64,000 nucleotides of DNA from positions 124,001-188,000 of the forward strand of contig NZ_SLWX01000001.1 in NCBI RefSeq assembly GCF_004340525.1, read 5' to 3'. The position numbers and the translations under genes are program-made. The notes under the pieces were generated by a model that saw nothing but the letters and a program-made list of their open reading frames with translations, searched no databases and was not told the DNA's origin. This document shows, piece after piece, positions 9,169 to 16,445 of the stretch; position 1 is the first letter of the stretch, and every line of letters starts with the position of its first letter. This DNA is from Chromatocurvus halotolerans (lineage in GTDB: Bacteria > Pseudomonadota > Gammaproteobacteria > Pseudomonadales > Halieaceae).

Positions 9169-9462
9169 ATGAACACGAGGAAGAAGTACTCAAAGGAATT
9201 CAAGCTGGATGCTATCAGCCTGGTATTGGAGCATGGCTACAGCCGCGCAGAAGCTGCGCGCAGTCTGGGCATTAACGCCAACATGCTCTGCCGGTGGATC
9301 AAGGAGAGCGAGGCGGACGATGGCACGGCCTTTCGCGGCAATGGCAAGCTCACTGCTGAGCAAGCCGAGATTCGAAAGCTCCGAGACGAGGTGCGGCGCC
9401 TGAAGATGGAGAAAGACATCTTAAAAAAGGCGACGGTCTTCTTTGCCAAGGAAACGCGTTGA
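9169..9462 (+). CDS. IS3-family OrfA (transposase DNA-binding part)
   Basis: 97-residue helix-turn-helix protein. The ATG at 9169 follows GGAGGT by about eight bases. HTH residues are SRAEAARSLGINANMLCRWI, roughly 27-46. It ends in a leucine-zipper-like helix (AEIRKLRDEVRRLKMEKDIL) used for multimerisation in this family. Near its end the frame carries A AAA AAG, where part of the ribosomes should slip by -1 into orfB to make the OrfAB transposase; OrfA alone normally acts as a regulator of transposition. Confidence 0.92.
   Translation: MNTRKKYSKEFKLDAISLVLEHGYSRAEAARSLGINANMLCRWIKESEADDGTAFRGNGKLTAEQAEIRKLRDEVRRLKMEKDILKKATVFFAKETR
9423..9429 (+). promoter_or_regulatory. Programmed -1 frameshift site (A AAA AAG)
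   Basis: The heptamer lies in the correct phase in orfA (codons TTA AAA AAG). A -1 slip continues as GGC GAC GGT into the orfB frame without a stop. This is the same slippery heptamer known from IS911 and other IS3 members. Confidence 0.85.
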
Positions 9463-10337
9463 AATATGCGTTCATCACCCAGCACAAGAAGACCTGGCCT
9501 GTCGATCTGATGTGTCGACTACTGGGTGTCAGCCGCAATGCCTACTACCGGTATTGCGTGTATCAACTATACCGGCAGCCGGATCCGGAGCACGAGGGCA
9601 TGCTGGCAGCAGTGAAGGAAGTCGCCAAGTCCAGTGGTTACAGCTACGGGTCGCGGCGGATGCGGCGGGCGCTGAACGCGCTGGGATATCCTGTGGGACG
9701 ACGCAAAACGCGATCCCTGATGCGTGAAGCGCAGATTCGAGCACGCTACCGAAAGAAGTACACGGCAACGACGAACAGCAATCACAAGCAGCCGGTATTT
9801 GAGAACGTGCTGCAAAGACAGTTCACGGCGGAGGGACCGGACCAGGCGTGGGTATCTGACCTGACCTATATCTGGACACAGCAGGGCTGGCTGTACCTGA
9901 CGGTGTTTATCGACCTGTTTAAACGCGAAGTCGTGGGCTGGAGCATGAGCTCACGGATGAAGACGAAAGCAGTGACCGATGCGTTACGCATGGCGCTATG
10001 GCGACGGCGTCCAGCGCCTGGTTTGATTGTTCACTCGGACAGAGGGTCGCAGTACGCGAGCAAAGCGTATCGCCGGCTGCTGAAAGCCCATGGCTTGGTA
10101 GGCAGCATGAGCCGCAAGGGTGACTGTTGGGACAATGCGGTGGCAGAGAGCTTCTTTGCCAGCTTGAAGAAAGAGCGCGTGCATTGGAGGCATTACCAGA
10201 CCCGTGTCGAGGCACAGCAGGATATTCTGGACTACATTGCCATGTTCTATAACAGTCGGCGGCTGCATTCAGCCTTGGATTACAGCATTCCCAACGATTT
10301 CAAATCAGCGATGGCTGAATTGAAGAAAGCGGCTTAA
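9459..10337 (+). CDS. IS3-family OrfB transposase (DDE integrase)
   Basis: 292 residues from a TTG overlapping the orfA stop; normally expressed as an OrfAB fusion. It has the HTH_21-like domain (SSGYSYGSRRMRRALNALGY) and the rve integrase core with the DDE triad: D in DQAWVSDLTYIW, D in IVHSDRGSQYAS, and E in NAVAESFFASLKKERVHW. The C-terminal YNSRRLHSALDYSIP box is intact. It catalyses cut-out and joining of the element. Full length with all three acidic residues, so predicted functional. Confidence 0.95.
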   Translation: MKYAFITQHKKTWPVDLMCRLLGVSRNAYYRYCVYQLYRQPDPEHEGMLAAVKEVAKSSGYSYGSRRMRRALNALGYPVGRRKTRSLMREAQIRARYRKKYTATTNSNHKQPVFENVLQRQFTAEGPDQAWVSDLTYIWTQQGWLYLTVFIDLFKREVVGWSMSSRMKTKAVTDALRMALWRRRPAPGLIVHSDRGSQYASKAYRRLLKAHGLVGSMSRKGDCWDNAVAESFFASLKKERVHWRHYQTRVEAQQDILDYIAMFYNSRRLHSALDYSIPNDFKSAMAELKKAA

Positions 10338-10368
10338 CTGGGTTGTCACAAAATGCTTGACCACTCCA
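10333..10368 (-). repeat. IS3-family terminal inverted repeat, right
   Basis: Read on the minus strand it begins TGGAGTGGTCAAGC and ends AACCCAGTTAAG, matching the left end. Followed by the TCC target duplication at 10369-10371. Confidence 0.85.
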
Positions 10369-10371
10369 TCC
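10369..10371. repeat. Target-site duplication TCC, right copy
   Basis: Right copy of the 3-base duplication flanking the IS3 element; see the left copy at 9100-9102. Confidence 0.85.
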
Positions 10372-11154
10372 GTCCCCCAAGGCGCCTGCTAAGGCGCTTG
10401 CGGTGAGCGGGCCGACTCCACGTAGTTTTAATAAGCGTTGCGCCACTGGATCCTCTTTCACCTGCTGGGCGATGTTCTCATCAAGCGCCTGTATTCGGTT
10501 ATCCAGATACCGTAGATCCTCAGCCAGCCCGGTCAACAAAACACGAAACTCCGATGTCAGTCCGTTCGCCGCATCCTCTAGCCATTGCGGCAAGGCCTGG
10601 CGCAGCCTTTGGATTCCGACAGGGGCGACGATGCCGTACTCGCCGACCAGCCCGCGAATCTGGTTGGCCTTGGCCGTGCGCTGACTCACCAGTTCCTCGC
10701 GTATCCGATGTGATGCCTGTGTGTCCTGCTGAGCGACTGTCTTGACACTGACAAACCGCATGCCGGGTCGACCCATCGCTTCGCAAATAGCCTCGGCGTC
10801 AACGCGATCATTCTTGTTGCTCTTGACATACGGTTTGACAAACTGGGCAGCGATCAGCTTCACACGGTACCCCCGCCTCTGAAGCTCGCCACCCCAATGA
10901 TGTGCCGAGGCGCAAGCCTCCATACCGATCTCCGCGCCTGGAGATAGTCGCCGACATAGGGCGTCAAGCCATTGGCCGCGCTTGAGCTTGCACTGCCACT
11001 GAAGCTGCTCGTGAGCATCGACGGCATGCACATGAAAGACAGATTTTGCGATATCAACACCAACTCGCGTAATGTTCATCTGGGCTTCTCCTCATCCTCT
11101 GAATGGTGGTCTTGCAATTACCATTCTGGCGCATCGACGCCGAATTGTTAGGGT

Positions 11155-11168
11155 GAGGAGGAGTCCAT
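11155..11168 (-). repeat. IS1111-type inverted repeat, right copy
   Basis: GAGGAGGAGTCCAT, the exact reverse complement of 8501-8514. It lies 75 bases upstream of the IS110 transposase start. Confidence 0.8.
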
Positions 11169-11764
11169 CCCATTGCTTACTCTGTAACGGTGCCGCGACT
11201 TGCGACCGCGCAGTAGTCGCCTAACAGCCTGTGTACATGGCGAACGCCAGAGAAAAGCAGATTGCTGTGCTGCCGCGACGCAGGAGAAATGTTACCGCGC
11301 ACGTACTTGGAGTTCATCGAAGAATGTGCAAAGACTAAAAATCCAAGGAGATTTGACACATTACCGCACAGTGACCCCACAAATTTTGCGAAAAGCGACG
11401 TAAGTGATTGATAAATATGGCGGAGCGGACGAGTCTAACATCGCCCCGCGTCGCCACCGGCTTTTAAAGATAAATTATTATATATTTCAACAGCATATAA
11501 TTATATTTTCATGCAATATCTAATATTAATCTTCTCTGAGCATTATACTCGTGCCGTGCTGGTCCCATAACACTCGTAAGTCTCTGCCTCACTAGCGCAT
11601 GCGTTCGCAAAAGCCCGTCCCTTGAAGTGAATTCTCCTCCCAAGCACCACTGATACTGGCTTATCTCCCAACAACCTCCTCTCTTTTCCGTGGGAACCCC
11701 TTTTTACTAAAGCACCGTTCTGACGTACACTAAAGACTCCATTAGCGTAATACGAGACAGATTC
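11169..11764. other. 596-base region without a recognisable gene, partly very AT-rich
   Basis: Between the IS1111 end and the antitoxin gene. A 40-codon frame at 11289-11411 (plus strand; contains YLEFIEECAKTKNP) reads like protein but is unrecognised and its ATG has GGAG only two bases away; it could be the tail of a lost gene. From about 11462 to 11535 the sequence is mostly A and T, in sharp contrast to the chromosome. A TAATAC box at 11748-11753 could be the -10 of the toxin-antitoxin promoter. The tRNA-like repeat at 11418 lies inside. Confidence 0.5.
11418..11431. repeat. Degenerate copy of the tRNA-Asp 3' end (possible attachment site)
   Basis: TGGCGGAGCGGACG is identical to the last 14 bases (including CCA) of the tRNA-Asp gene at 12656-12669, in the same orientation. 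The following bases GAGTCTAAC still resemble the tRNA's GACTCGAAC once a two-base gap is allowed. It suggests an att-type direct repeat left by an element that integrated at the tRNA 3' end; the toxin-antitoxin pair is what lies between the copies. Confidence 0.5.
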
Positions 11765-12052
11765 ATGGGCACAACATCCCAATCCAAAGACGAGCGTATC
11801 AACCTCAGACTGAAGCACAGCGCCAAGCGAATCCTGGAACGGGCAGCCAGTTTTGAGGGCCAGACTGTCAGTAAATTTGTGCTGAACAGTGCCTTGGCGC
11901 ATGCCGAGAAAACGGTTCAGGAACACGAGGCCATGAGGCTCAATACCGCCGAGGCTGATGCATTTTTTCAGGCGCTATCCGCCCCCGTAACGTTCAACAA
12001 AAAACTCTTATCAGCTCTGGACGAATACCGGCAACGTGTTACCGATCAATGA
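11765..12052 (+). CDS. DUF1778 antitoxin (TacA-like)
   Basis: 95-residue ribbon-helix-helix antitoxin. The N-terminal strand and helices are in ERINLRLKHSAKRILERAAS and GQTVSKFVLNSALAHAEK, a DUF1778 hallmark; the C-terminal part (FFQALSAPVTFNKKLLSAL) is the segment that wraps the GNAT toxin in this family. The toxin gene follows with a 4-base ATGA overlap. Such antitoxins repress their own promoter; the 15 bases upstream of the ATG hold a TAATAC box. Base composition upstream is much more AT-rich than the chromosome, fitting horizontal transfer. Confidence 0.92.
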   Translation: MGTTSQSKDERINLRLKHSAKRILERAASFEGQTVSKFVLNSALAHAEKTVQEHEAMRLNTAEADAFFQALSAPVTFNKKLLSALDEYRQRVTDQ

Positions 12053-12561
12053 CGCCAGGCGAACCGCTGGTTATCGAGGCGATTTCCGCTTCGCATGACC
12101 GAAAGACCTTTTCCTGCGGCGTCGCGGCACTGGACACCTACATTCGCCAGCAGGCTCGTCGGGACATAAAGCGCAGAATCAGCCGTGTTTTTGTTGCGAG
12201 AAGCCATGATCAACCTCGCTTAATCCTCGGCTATTACACCCTGAGCAGCCTGTCGATCGACCTCGCGGCACTACCCGATGAAATGTCCCGAAAGCTGCCG
12301 AGGCACCCGATTCCCGCAGCGCTGCTGGGCCGACTTGCCGTGAATGAAAATGCCAGAGGCTCCGGTATCGGCAAAATGCTTCTGATGGATGCGATTACCC
12401 GGACTCTTGCAGTTAGTGCCGAGATAGCGATCTACGCCATGGTTGTGGACGCAATCGATGGAGAGGCAGCGCGATTTTACCAGCAGTACGGCTTTTTATC
12501 CTTGAGCCAGGATGGCCGGCGACTATTTTTGCCACTGAAATCCATCGAGACAATCAAATAG
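12049..12561 (+). CDS. GNAT-family toxin (TacT-like acetyltransferase)
   Basis: 170-residue GNAT N-acetyltransferase. Known relatives (TacT, AtaT, KacT) block translation by acetylating the amino group of charged aminoacyl-tRNA. Visible features: the family start HDRKTFSCGVAALDTYIRQQ, the sheet LILGYYTLSSLSIDL, the acetyl-CoA loop RLAVNENARGSGIGKMLL (Q/RxxGxG/A), and the catalytic tyrosine region ARFYQQYGFLSL. Co-transcribed with the antitoxin through overlapping stop and start. Full length; no sign of decay. Confidence 0.92.
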   Translation: MTPGEPLVIEAISASHDRKTFSCGVAALDTYIRQQARRDIKRRISRVFVARSHDQPRLILGYYTLSSLSIDLAALPDEMSRKLPRHPIPAALLGRLAVNENARGSGIGKMLLMDAITRTLAVSAEIAIYAMVVDAIDGEAARFYQQYGFLSLSQDGRRLFLPLKSIETIK

Positions 12562-12571
12562 AGCCTGGGGT

Positions 12572-12592
12572 ACCCGGCAACAAAAACCGGGT
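12572..12592 (+). terminator. Weak hairpin after the toxin gene
   Basis: ACCCGG (12572-12577) and CCGGGT (12587-12592) can pair around a nine-base A-rich loop, 10 bases after the toxin stop. No T-run follows, so termination is only a possibility. Confidence 0.25.
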
Positions 12593-12655
12593 TGAGTGAA
12601 CATCGGTGCATCCCCCGTTAAGTGGGTAGAGCCGTTTCACTACGGTACAGAAAAG

Positions 12656-12732
12656 TGGCGGAGCGGACGGGACTCGAACCCGCGACCCCCGGCGTGACAG
12701 GCCGGTATTCTAACCAACTGAACTACCGCTCC
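12656..12732 (-). tRNA. tRNA-Asp (anticodon GTC)
   Basis: Full cloverleaf on the minus strand with CCA encoded. Acceptor GGAGCGG pairs with CCGCTCC; the anticodon loop reads CTGTCAC (GTC, Asp); the T-loop is GGTTCGAGTCC. It lies 40 bases downstream of tRNA-Val and is probably co-transcribed from the strong promoter at 12865-12892. Its 3' end is duplicated in degenerate form at 11418. Confidence 0.97.
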
Positions 12733-12772
12733 ACGGTAGGTCTCGATCCGCTGACGCCAGGCGGCGAAAACG

Positions 12773-12848
12773 TGGTGGGTGGTGACGGGATCGAACCGCC
12801 GACCCTCTGCTTGTAAGGCAGATGCTCTCCCAGCTGAGCTAACCACCC
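12773..12848 (-). tRNA. tRNA-Val (anticodon TAC)
   Basis: 76 bases with CCA encoded. Acceptor GGGTGGT pairs with ACCACCC; the D-arm is TTAGCTCAGCTGGGAGAG; the anticodon loop CTTACAA gives TAC (Val); the T-arm contains GGTTCGATCC. First gene of the Val-Asp pair. Confidence 0.97.
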
Positions 12849-12864
12849 CCGATCGAGAACGCGC

Positions 12865-12892
12865 ATTATAGAGATAAACTGCGTCCTGTCAA
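12865..12892 (-). promoter_or_regulatory. Strong sigma70 promoter of the tRNA-Val/tRNA-Asp pair
   Basis: On the minus strand TTGACA (12892-12887) and TATAAT (12870-12865), both perfect consensus, with a 16-base spacer, followed by the GC-rich discriminator GCGCG. Such discriminators are typical of stably expressed, stringently controlled tRNA and rRNA promoters. The mature tRNA begins 16 bases after the -10 box. Confidence 0.85.
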
Positions 12893-13025
12893 ACGTCCCG
12901 GACCAAAAATTTCAACGCACCTGTCTGCTGCAGCTGAACCGACCGTAAACGCCGACCCAGTGCCCTGCCACCGGCGGGACAACCCGCTTATACTGCGCCC
13001 TTTATCCCGGAAAACTCTTCAGCCT

Positions 13026-13382
13026 ATGGACATCTACAAAGACTTTCATTTTGAAGCGGCGCATCGGCTGCCCAACGTGCCGGAAGGCCACAAATGCGCC
13101 AGACTCCACGGCCACTCGTTCCACGTCCGCATTACCGTCTCGGGTGAGGCGCCGGAGCCCGCCGGGTGGGTCATGGATTTCGCTGATCTCAAGGCCGGAT
13201 TTCGCCCCCTTCTTGAGCAACTCGATCACTATTACCTCAACGACATTCCGGGTCTTGAGAATCCCACCAGCGAGAATCTTTGTCGCTGGATCTGGCAGCG
13301 GCTGCAGCCGGCGCTGCCCGCGCTCAGCTGCGTCGAGATACGCGAGACCTGCACCTCCGGCTGCAGGTATCGCGGTGAGTGA
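13026..13382 (+). CDS. queD: 6-carboxy-5,6,7,8-tetrahydropterin synthase
   Basis: Second step of queuosine (7-deazaguanine) biosynthesis: converts dihydroneopterin triphosphate to 6-carboxytetrahydropterin, in the cytosol. 118 residues, like E. coli QueD. Zinc-binding histidines are in FEAAHRLP and LHGHSFH; the catalytic cysteine is in HKCARLHGH; the pterin-anchoring glutamate is in [12 protein letters not shown]. The ATG at 13026 is chosen because homology begins at [13 protein letters not shown]; an upstream in-frame ATG would add 22 unrelated residues. Stands alone; queC/queE are not in the window. Confidence 0.95.
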   Translation: MDIYKDFHFEAAHRLPNVPEGHKCARLHGHSFHVRITVSGEAPEPAGWVMDFADLKAGFRPLLEQLDHYYLNDIPGLENPTSENLCRWIWQRLQPALPALSCVEIRETCTSGCRYRGE

Positions 13383-13780
13383 GGGTGCGGTGACGTTACC
13401 GATGTCACCTTGGGAAACGCTGTTGTCCTGGAAACACCCCGCCCCATGGATATGTAATGACGTTCACCGGCTGTCATGCGCCTCCTCGGGCAGGAAAATT
13501 TTTCCGTTTCCACTTGCACCGCAAGGTTACACTTGGTAGCACCCCGGAAATTGTTATGCACATTTCCGGGGCAGCACCGTCAAGCAGGTTCCTTAGGCTC
13601 GCCTGTACACGAAGATTCTGAGGTAGGCCTCATAAGCTATTGTTATATATGTATTTTTTATAATTGATGGTTTTTTGACCAATTTGTAACAAAGCCCACA
13701 GCGACAGGCTTCGACGCTATGCTGAACAAATTACTCACTGACTTATCCACAGCTTCTGTGGACAGACAGGCAACCGCCTG
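13383..13780. other. 398-base intergenic region with hairpins and an AT-rich stretch
   Basis: No protein-like frame. It contains GGTGAC/GTCACC arms right after queD (13389-13409, possible weak terminator), a palindrome GGAAAATTTTTCC near 13492, a perfect 10-base inverted repeat at 13542-13571, an AT-rich run around 13640-13680, and a TTATCCACA motif at 13743-13751 inside the small hairpin 13746-13762 (TCCACAG-CTT-CTGTGGA) just before the LysE-family gene. Confidence 0.5.
13542..13571. repeat. Perfect 10-base inverted repeat
   Basis: CCCCGGAAAT (13542-13551) and ATTTCCGGGG (13562-13571) with a 10-base spacer TGTTATGCAC. No T-run follows, so it is more like an operator, a repeated-element end or a structured RNA than a terminator. 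Confidence 0.55.
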
Positions 13781-14392
13781 ATGTCGCCTGACCAGTGGTT
13801 TGCGCTCGCCCTGATCTGCCTGCTGGGGGCCGCATCCCCTGGACCCAGTCTTGTCGTCGTCCTGCAATCAACACTCCTCGGCTCACGGCGCGCGGGCCTG
13901 GCAACGGCGCTGGGACATGGCCTCGGCGTCATGTTGTACGCGCTGATCACCGTCTGCGGTCTAGGCCTGGTGATCACCAGCATGCCGGCCCTCTACACCG
14001 GGATCAGGCTGGCGGGAGCCATCTATCTGCTGTGGCTATCTTTCAATGCATGGAACGCGGGCCGCCCCGACGTGGAGCAACCTCATGCACCGTCCGGTCG
14101 CTCTGGCTTCGTCCGCGGCGCCACGGTTGCCTTGCTCAACCCGAAACTCGCCATCTTTATGCTCGCGCTGTTCAGTCAGTTCCTCGATCCCGGCGCCGGT
14201 ATGCTGCGCGGTATCATCATGATCCTGACGGGCGGTGTGATCGACGCCCTGTGGTACGCCGGTGTCGCGCTCGCCGCCGGCGCACTGGCCATTCAGCGCA
14301 ACCTGTCTATCCATTCGCTGGCACTCAACCGGAGCCTGGCGGTCCTGCTGGCGGCACTGGCAGTCTGGGTCATTGCAACAACGCTGCGCTAG
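13781..14392 (+). CDS. LysE/RhtB family amino acid exporter
   Basis: 203-residue inner-membrane protein with about six hydrophobic segments. The LysE signature GAASPGPSLVVVLQSTLLG follows TM1, and the second conserved region FVRGATVALLNPKLAIFMLA is intact. Family members export amino acids or related metabolites (lysine, threonine, homoserine lactone); the substrate here cannot be told. Monocistronic, with an unusual hairpin carrying a TTATCCACA box just upstream. Confidence 0.92.
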   Translation: MSPDQWFALALICLLGAASPGPSLVVVLQSTLLGSRRAGLATALGHGLGVMLYALITVCGLGLVITSMPALYTGIRLAGAIYLLWLSFNAWNAGRPDVEQPHAPSGRSGFVRGATVALLNPKLAIFMLALFSQFLDPGAGMLRGIIMILTGGVIDALWYAGVALAAGALAIQRNLSIHSLALNRSLAVLLAALAVWVIATTLR

Positions 14393-14441
14393 TGGAACAC
14401 GCGATGAGTTCGATAAACGTGCCGCGTTACTCCACTGGCAG

Positions 14442-14768
14442 TCAGTGCAGCACCCGATCAGGCTCGGTAACCACGAGCGCCTGCAGGGATTTGCCAAGCA
14501 TGATCACCGCGCCCTGCTCACGCTGCACGCCATCATAGCTGTAGTCAAAGCGGTACTGGCGCCACACCCGCCACATGCCTGTGTTGTCCCGACTGAAAGA
14601 CATGCGCTGCAGACTGACGCTGTCGTCCAGCAGCTGAAAGTCGCCATCGCGGGCCGCGCGTTTTACCGCGCTGATTGCAAGCTCACGTACCCGGGTTGCA
14701 CTGAACAGAAACAGGGCAAAGCCACCAATCACCCCAACCACCAGAAGATCAAGCAGTTCTATCGTCAT
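14442..14768 (-). CDS. DUF3301 domain protein
   Basis: 108-residue membrane-anchored protein: one N-terminal segment (LLDLLVVGVIGGFALFLFS) followed by VRELAISAVKRAARDGDFQL and the conserved LLDDSVSLQRMSFSRDNTGM core, then WRQYRFDYSYDG. DUF3301 is confined mostly to gammaproteobacteria and its role is not established. It follows the esterase gene with two bases between, so the two are co-transcribed. Confidence 0.85.
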   Translation of the reverse strand: MTIELLDLLVVGVIGGFALFLFSATRVRELAISAVKRAARDGDFQLLDDSVSLQRMSFSRDNTGMWRVWRQYRFDYSYDGVQREQGAVIMLGKSLQALVVTEPDRVLH

Positions 14769-14770
14769 GG

Positions 14771-15562
14771 TCAGTCAGCCTCGCCAACAATGAATTTCCG
14801 GACCAGTGAGTTGAACACCGCCGGCTGCTCAGCATGCAGCCAGTGTCCACAGTCAGCCATGGTCTCTACCGAGGCCGCGGGAAATGCAGCGTGGATGTCC
14901 GCAAGATACTCGTCCTTGACGTAGCTCGACAGCGCGCCCCGGATAAACAATGCAGGTCCATCAAAGGCTGCATCAAACGCCGGTGCCTGCAGATACGCCG
15001 CGTAATTGCGCTGCAGACCCTCGAGATTGAAGCGCCAGTGATAACTGCCGTCTTCACGGCGATAGAGGCTCATGAGGAGGAACTGGCGGACGCCTGCGTC
15101 ATCAATCTCGCCTGCCATGATCGCATCTGCCTCGGCGCGGCTCCGACAGCCCGCAGCGTCAACCGCGCTCAGGGCGGCAAATACCGCGTCGTGTGACCGC
15201 GAGTAGGCAACCGGCGCGATATCTGCCACAACGACAGACGCTGCCGATGCCGGATGATCCAGCGCAAACTGCATGGCCACCTTGCCGCCGAGCGAGTGCC
15301 CGACGCAATGCGCACCCGCAATCGACTGCGCCTGCAGCCAATGTGCCAGTGCATTCGCCATTGAGTGCAGGTCGGACTGACGGGTCCATCCGGAGCGCCC
15401 GTGATCGGGCAGATCCACGAGGTGAACGCGACAGACATCGCGCAGGGACCTCGCCAGTCCGCCAAGGTTCGCCCCCATCCCGAACAGGCCATGGAGCAGG
15501 ACGACATCCGCACCCTCACCCTCGGAGATCACGTTAAGCCCACTGCTATCGGTTTCTGTCAC
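14771..15562 (-). CDS. Alpha/beta-fold hydrolase, YbfF-like esterase
   Basis: 263-residue hydrolase related to the acyl-CoA/short-chain esterase YbfF. The GTG at 15562 has AGGAGA seven bases upstream and matches the family start; the frame stays open upstream without homology. Oxyanion loop: LLHGLFGMGANLGGL; nucleophile elbow: CVGHSLGGKVAMQFAL (Ser); acid region: IRGALSSYVKDEY; catalytic histidine: DCGHWLHAEQP. Cytosolic, no signal peptide. Co-transcribed with the DUF3301 gene; divergent from the lipoprotein gene. Confidence 0.9.
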   Translation of the reverse strand: MTETDSSGLNVISEGEGADVVLLHGLFGMGANLGGLARSLRDVCRVHLVDLPDHGRSGWTRQSDLHSMANALAHWLQAQSIAGAHCVGHSLGGKVAMQFALDHPASAASVVVADIAPVAYSRSHDAVFAALSAVDAAGCRSRAEADAIMAGEIDDAGVRQFLLMSLYRREDGSYHWRFNLEGLQRNYAAYLQAPAFDAAFDGPALFIRGALSSYVKDEYLADIHAAFPAASVETMADCGHWLHAEQPAVFNSLVRKFIVGEAD

Positions 15563-15626
15563 CTGCTCTCCTGCCGCACTGTTCGCTTTTTGGTACCATC
15601 CGCGTTTTATCAGGAGATTGTACCGC

Positions 15627-16415
15627 GTGATAACCCCCATGCCTTCCCGTTTTCGCCTGCTTTGTGCGGCCATGGTTTTGCTTCTGGCCGCCTGCGCCAG
15701 CGGTCCGACACACAACCCCACCGTTTTTCCCTTCGAGATCGAGCGCGAGGCCCTCGCCGCCAAACCGCTGAAGACCGTCGTGATCGCCCATGTCAACCTC
15801 GGCGCGCCGTCGCGCAACTATTTGGATGAAGTCACGCCCGTAATCGATGGTCGGGTCGCCAGCTACATGGAAAAAAATGGCTACAACGTTCTGCCGCAGA
15901 GGACTTTCCGGCAGCACTGGAACACGGCGGTGCGTGCCTTCGGCGATCCGGTTGACCCAACGACCGGCCGGGTAAACATGAAAACCTTCTCCCAGCTCAT
16001 GCAGAGCGTGCGCGATCGCATGCAGGAAGAGACCGATCTGGATGCGTTCGTATTCACCGACCTGATTGAACTGGAAACCCCGTTCAACGGTGGCTTGAAA
16101 CACCTCGCGCGCTGGGACGGGGTTTCGCGCCGACCGTCACTGCAGGGGCCGGGCAGCGGCGTCAGCGGCGATTTTGACTGGAACCTGCCGGCGTCGGTGG
16201 TCTCGCTGCAGGTGACCGTGTTTGATATGGAATTGAAGCGACTGTTCGTCAGCCGCGGTGGCATCGATGCCACGGATGCAATCGACACCCGCTCCTCCAG
16301 TGGACGCTACGTGCGCCGACGCAACATTCTGGAAAACAGCAGTTATATTCAGGAGGGCATTCGTCTGGCCTTTCATCCCCTGATCGAGATGCAGGACTGG
16401 CCGGGCAACCCCTGA
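15627..16415 (+). CDS. Uncharacterised lipoprotein
   Basis: 262 residues. The GTG at 15627 lies 10 bases after GGAG; a TTG at 15618 would be too close to it. Signal peptide RLLCAAMVLLLAACASG with lipobox LAAC gives a lipidated periplasmic protein; Ser after Cys would favour the outer membrane. The body has KTVVIAHVNLGAPSRNYLDE, EKNGYNVLP and FVFTDLIELETPF, a pattern seen in periplasmic proteins of unknown function with a TolB-N/CsgG-like alternation of strands and helices. I do not recognise the family with certainty. Confidence 0.75.
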   Translation: MITPMPSRFRLLCAAMVLLLAACASGPTHNPTVFPFEIEREALAAKPLKTVVIAHVNLGAPSRNYLDEVTPVIDGRVASYMEKNGYNVLPQRTFRQHWNTAVRAFGDPVDPTTGRVNMKTFSQLMQSVRDRMQEETDLDAFVFTDLIELETPFNGGLKHLARWDGVSRRPSLQGPGSGVSGDFDWNLPASVVSLQVTVFDMELKRLFVSRGGIDATDAIDTRSSSGRYVRRRNILENSSYIQEGIRLAFHPLIEMQDWPGNP

Positions 16416-16445
16416 CACCTGGCAAGTACCCGAACGCCTGACGGA

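Larger units (their letters stand above)
9103..10368 (+). mobile_element. Intact IS3-family insertion sequence, 1266 bases
   Basis: Terminal inverted repeats of about 36 bases (9103-9138 and 10333-10368) both begin TG[A/G]AGTGG and share an identical inner part AACCCAGTTAAG. The 3-base direct repeat TCC flanks the element, as expected for IS3. It carries the overlapping orfA/orfB arrangement with a frameshift site. Nothing in it is broken, so it is probably active or recently so. It is inserted in the IS110 transposase gene. Confidence 0.92.
8776..11079 (-). pseudogene. IS110-family transposase, split by IS3 insertion
   Basis: Two separated pieces form one reading frame: 11079-10372 (236 codons) and 9102-8776 (108 codons plus stop). 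Joining them with one copy of the TCC target restores GDGSAFTKGRDFAASLGL with no frame change, giving 344 residues, normal for IS110. The N-terminal piece has the DEDD-type RuvC-like start (VGVDIAKSVFHVHAVD), the acidic GMEACASAHHW, and NDRVDAEAICEAMGRP. The C-terminal piece has the conserved RQHSTGG serine region and LGISKRGDHYLRKLL. The ATG at 11079 has AGGAG nearby. It was intact until the IS3 element landed in it. Confidence 0.9.
8501..11168 (-). mobile_element. IS110-family (IS1111 group) insertion sequence, interrupted by an IS3-family element
   Basis: Bounded by a perfect 14-base inverted repeat (ATGGACTCCTCCTC at 8501-8514, its reverse complement at 11155-11168). Such subterminal inverted repeats are characteristic of the IS1111 group within IS110. 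The transposase is on the minus strand. Removing the 1266-base IS3 insert and one target copy leaves about 1.4 kb, a normal size. The true ends may lie a few bases outside the repeats, as is usual for IS1111 members. A 261-base non-coding tail lies between the transposase stop and the left repeat. Confidence 0.8.

Noticed and set aside
11289-11411. 40-codon frame MLPRTYLEFIEECAK...
   Set aside because: Reads like protein but is short, has a badly placed ribosome binding site and runs towards the tRNA-like repeat; kept only as a note.
13743-13751. Perfect DnaA box TTATCCACA
   Set aside because: A single box inside a small hairpin, with no second box and no dnaA, dnaN or gidA nearby, does not support a replication origin.
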